Translations under genes and position numbers: made by a program | Source of the DNA: Gilliamella sp. App4-10 | GTDB lineage: Bacteria; Pseudomonadota; Gammaproteobacteria; Enterobacterales; Orbaceae | Length of the DNA stretch: 64,000 bases | Reading direction: 5' to 3' | Assembly (NCBI RefSeq): GCF_001690495.1 | Contig: NZ_LZGS01000035.1 | Location: forward strand, 512,512-576,511 | Part shown: piece by piece, positions 61,787 through 64,000 of the stretch | Position numbering within the stretch: position 1 is the stretch's first letter | Layout: every line of letters begins with the position of its first letter | The notes under the pieces: model-generated | Told to the model about the DNA's origin: nothing | The model's database searches: none | Seen by the model: only the letters and a program-made list of their open reading frames with translations

Positions 61787-61841
61787 ATTTGCGTCTAGGC
61801 TGATCCCCGAACATTCGCAACCCTAGCGAACTGGCGCAAAT
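61787..61841 (+). other. Structured leader upstream of the DUF6387-like gene
   Basis: ATTTGCG (61787-61793) pairs with CGCAAAT (61835-61841). Inside, TTCGC / GCGAA (61814-61818 / 61826-61830) forms a hairpin whose loop and 3' arm contain CCTAG, complementary to CTAGG at 61795-61799. CCCC at 61805 could pair with the AGGGG ribosome-site region just before the 61866 start. TATAAT at 61756-61761 is a possible -10. Confidence 0.4.
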
Positions 61842-61865
61842 ATCTATTAGGGGCGTGAGGGGCGT

Positions 61866-62729
61866 ATGGAAAGAAAACCTGAGTATTGTCCAAGTTGGTT
61901 TAATATAGAAAATTATAGTATTTGTGATTCTTTTAGCAGATATTCATGGGAATATTCTATATTTTTAAGACAATTGTTAATTAATGTAATAAGTCTTAAA
62001 GATAGAACAAAAAAAAATGGGAAAAAACAGCTCGCAAATCAACTTCTAATAAACCGACTTATTGAAATATCATCACCTGAAATATTATTAGAAGCTAGTA
62101 CTATGAAAAGTGAAGAGTCTATTCCTTCTTTTTTGGAAAAAGAAAAATCAATTTCAGATCTATCTTATTGTGATTTGTTGACTATATATGAAAATCTACA
62201 ATATCAGGAAAATAAATCATTCGATTATATGAAAGATATAATAAAACATAGAGATAAATGTCATGAAATGTTTAAGGAAGAAGATAAAAAGCTAGGCATA
62301 TCTGATGCTCATGCCTATTGGATTAATTATTTTGATGAAGATTTTTATCCTAATGACTGGAGTGTTTTTGATAATATTCCACAATATGAAGAAGATGACG
62401 CACATATAAGAGTTAACTTAAGGAATAATGATGAGGACATAATAAACTCATTTAAAGAATGGTTGCAAAATACTCGACAAAAAACAGATATTATAAGATC
62501 TAACCGAATTAGTGATAAAGAATTAACTAAACTGTCACAATTTAAAACTCTGGCTTATATAGATCTATTTTTATGGATGAAAATAACAGATATAAAATTA
62601 ACACAATATCAAATAGCAAATTTATTATATCCTAATGAGTTTGATATAGATATTAAGGAGCGTTTAAAAGCTTGTACCATTCCTAGAGCAACAATGGTAC
62701 TTAATTCTAGCAGAAGAATATTTAGTTAA
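61866..62729 (+). CDS. DUF6387-like island protein
   Basis: 287 aa, very AT-rich and Asn/Lys/Ile-rich. The N terminus WFNIENYSICDSFSRYSW, the central aromatic acidic stretch and the C-terminal LAYIDLFLWMKITDIKLTQ fit DUF6387-type proteins found in integrase-linked islands. I hold this family call loosely. No signal peptide or cysteine-metal motif is seen. Function unknown; its position with RnlAB and AlpA makes a defence or satellite role possible. Confidence 0.6.
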   Translation: MERKPEYCPSWFNIENYSICDSFSRYSWEYSIFLRQLLINVISLKDRTKKNGKKQLANQLLINRLIEISSPEILLEASTMKSEESIPSFLEKEKSISDLSYCDLLTIYENLQYQENKSFDYMKDIIKHRDKCHEMFKEEDKKLGISDAHAYWINYFDEDFYPNDWSVFDNIPQYEEDDAHIRVNLRNNDEDIINSFKEWLQNTRQKTDIIRSNRISDKELTKLSQFKTLAYIDLFLWMKITDIKLTQYQIANLLYPNEFDIDIKERLKACTIPRATMVLNSSRRIFS

Positions 62730-62768
62730 AAAGGGACAAAAATTTAAATATTCCATCCCTATGCATTA

Positions 62769-62806
62769 TTATGGATAATTAATACTAATATGTTAATTAT
62801 TCATAA
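62769..62806. repeat. 14-bp imperfect inverted repeat before alpA
   Basis: TTATGGATAATTAA and TTAATTATTCATAA (one mismatch) around a 10-nt spacer, 98 bp before the AlpA-like gene. It may be a terminator stem for the preceding gene or an operator. Confidence 0.5.
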
Positions 62807-62903
62807 CCACCCAGTAGGAAAAATATCTAATTATCATCTCTCGAATAGTTATATTTACAGTTATATCCTATATCTATCTTTTAGATACAGGAGAATATAA
62901 CGA

Positions 62904-63104
62904 ATGGCCAATCAAATCCTATCCAAAAAAGAAGTAAAAGCTTTACTACATTTCAAATCCGACACTAGCCTTTATACGCTAGAACGGAAAGATGAAACCT
63001 TTCCCCAAAAAATCAGAATTGGCTTGCGCCGTGTTGGCTATCGAGCTGATGAGATTTACTCTTGGCTTGAATCTCGCAGAGTAGAACGTCGCGAGGTAGC
63101 ATAA
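62904..63104 (+). CDS. AlpA-family phage transcriptional activator
   Basis: 66 aa MerR-like HTH protein: ILSKKEVKALLHFKSDTSLY, then TFPQKIRIGLRRVGYRADEI and YSWL, the AlpA signature. AGGAG lies 9 nt upstream. AlpA regulators control excision and late functions in P4-like and PICI elements. The next frame starts within its stop codon (TAATG). Confidence 0.9.
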   Translation: MANQILSKKEVKALLHFKSDTSLYTLERKDETFPQKIRIGLRRVGYRADEIYSWLESRRVERREVA

Positions 63105-63195
63105 TGGTGATAAAACAAAACCCTCTATATCGTGAAATAATCGAGGGCTTGCATTGGAATCTTGACGCTTCCAATCATAGCCAATCTGATTATAA
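63104..63195 (+). pseudogene. Island gene truncated by IS insertion
   Basis: An ATG overlapping the alpA stop opens MVIKQNPLYREIIEGLHWNL and runs about 31 codons to the IS left end at 63196. It is clearly coupled to alpA and cut off. The product is unknown. The downstream remainder, if present, lies outside the window. Confidence 0.55.
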
Positions 63196-63268
63196 TGTAA
63201 CTATCCCCTAAAATAGTACAGCAAAAAAGTAGAAAATTCTCTATGATACAAGTAAAGGGGATTTAATT

Positions 63269-63526
63269 ATGAAAAAAATGACTGAACATCAAATCGTCGC
63301 TATTTTAAAAGAAGCTGAAGCAGGTATTCCTGTCAAGGAACTCTGCCGTAAATATGGCATGGGGAATTCAACTTTCTATAAATGGCGAGATAAATACGGT
63401 GGTATGGAAACCTCGGATATCAAACGTTTAAAGGAGCTGGAGGCCGAAAACCGTAAACTTAAACAGATGTTTGCTGAGCTCAGTTTAAAATCTCAGCTTC
63501 AGGAAGAAATCATAAAAAAGCTTTAG
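63269..63526 (+). CDS. IS3-family OrfA (element B)
   Basis: 85 aa. An HTH (EHQIVAILKEAEAGIPVKEL to YGMGNSTFYKWRDKYGG) is followed by a coiled coil (LKELEAENRKLKQMFAELSL). AAAAAAG at 63514-63520 near its end is the expected -1 frameshift site. Confidence 0.93.
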   Translation: MKKMTEHQIVAILKEAEAGIPVKELCRKYGMGNSTFYKWRDKYGGMETSDIKRLKELEAENRKLKQMFAELSLKSQLQEEIIKKL

Positions 63527-64000
63527 TGCCAACTGGGGCACGTAAAACGTGGGCACAGCAACTACAACAAAATCATTTGGTTACTATTGCTATGAGTTGT
63601 GCCATTGTTGGCTTAAGTCGTTGTGCTTACTATTATCAACCTAAGTTACAGGATGATTCGGTGATTGTTTCGGTATTGAATGCTATCACAGACCGGCATT
63701 TACGCTGGGGCTTTCCTAAATGCTTTAATCGTATCAGAAAGCTCGGCTATAAATGGAATCATAAACGGGTATATCGGGTGTATTGTGAATTAAAGCTTAA
63801 TCTCAGGGTAAAGCGTAAAAAACGTATTCCTCCACGAAGCCCAGAAAGGCTATTGGTTCCTAATAAACAAGGTGAATGTTGGTCAATGGATTTTATGAGT
63901 GACAGTAGCTGTAATCAACGTCGCTTTAGGACATTCAATGTCATTGATGACTTTAATCGTGAGGCGTTAGGTATTGATATTGCAGTAAGCTTACCGGCAG
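63526..64000 (+). CDS. IS3-family OrfB integrase (element B), partial
   Basis: GTG at 63526, or by frameshift from OrfA (KKALVPTGARKTWAQ). It is open to the window end, including the first catalytic Asp in WSMDFMSD. It matches the OrfB at 15447 almost residue for residue. Confidence 0.9.
   Translation, partial: MPTGARKTWAQQLQQNHLVTIAMSCAIVGLSRCAYYYQPKLQDDSVIVSVLNAITDRHLRWGFPKCFNRIRKLGYKWNHKRVYRVYCELKLNLRVKRKKRIPPRSPERLLVPNKQGECWSMDFMSDSSCNQRRFRTFNVIDDFNREALGIDIAVSLPA

Larger units (their letters stand above)
63196..64000 (+). mobile_element. IS3-family element B, second copy (continues past the window)
   Basis: The left inverted repeat starts TGTAACTATCCCC at 63196. An intact OrfA and OrfB follow to the window end. 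It is nearly identical to the pieces at 15195-16310 and supplies the intact reference for them. Confidence 0.88.

Overview
The window is a chromosomal segment of an AT-rich gammaproteobacterium. Many proteins are close in length and motif to their Enterobacterales or Pasteurellales counterparts (RpoD, CpxA/CpxR, ThiI, UspA, YdfG, EF-P with its lysylation enzyme, the rpsU-dnaG-rpoD operon). Base composition is very low in GC and core gene order is reshuffled. My best guess is an Orbaceae gut symbiont such as Gilliamella. That assignment is inference; no rRNA gene is present to settle it.

Layout. (1) 1-7740: start of the division and cell-wall cluster on the minus strand (mraZ-rsmH-ftsL-ftsI-murE-murF-mraY-murD) with a repeat-type MraZ operator. 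(2) 7.8-16.5 kb: accessory block. A decayed IS3 fragment and an IS5-type element lie on the left; a pile of broken IS3-family elements lies on the right. Between them are an AraC-type regulator and a divergent three-gene operon: cyclodipeptide synthase, cytochrome P450, 14-TM-type exporter. (3) 16.6-21.8 kb: pgl-zwf, rplY, yeaD, hemW. (4) 21.9-27.8 kb: a sugar cluster of two PfkB kinases, a DeoR regulator, a GatY/KbaY-type class II aldolase and a fructose-family PTS (EIIBC, EIIA), best explained as D-tagatose (or a similar ketohexose) catabolism. (5) 28.1-44.9 kb: ribD-nrdR, the thrLABC operon with a readable leader peptide and attenuator, ydfG, pit-uspA, a YfeH-like transporter, rpsU-dnaG-rpoD, hemB. 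(6) 45-46.6 kb: an orphan tandem zinc-ribbon/HTH protein and a pseudogene full of in-frame stops. (7) 46.6-56.9 kb: nudC, yidC-yidD-rnpA-rpmH, epmB/efp, trmL, cpxRA, thiI, secG, tRNA-Leu(GAG).

(8) 57-64 kb: an integrated element next to tRNA-Leu. It has a P4-type tyrosine integrase, repeats resembling P4-type replication iterons, a terminase small subunit-like gene, the RnlA/RnlB toxin-antitoxin (anti-phage) pair, a DUF6387-like gene and an AlpA-type regulator. It is then interrupted by an IS3-family element that runs off the window, so the other end of the island is not seen.

The two most interesting systems are the YvmC/CypX-like cyclodipeptide pathway enclosed by insertion sequences and the mosaic satellite-like island carrying RnlAB. 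The thr leader, the divergent sugar-operon control region, a candidate small RNA and several pseudogenes killed mainly by TAA/TAG codons are secondary points.
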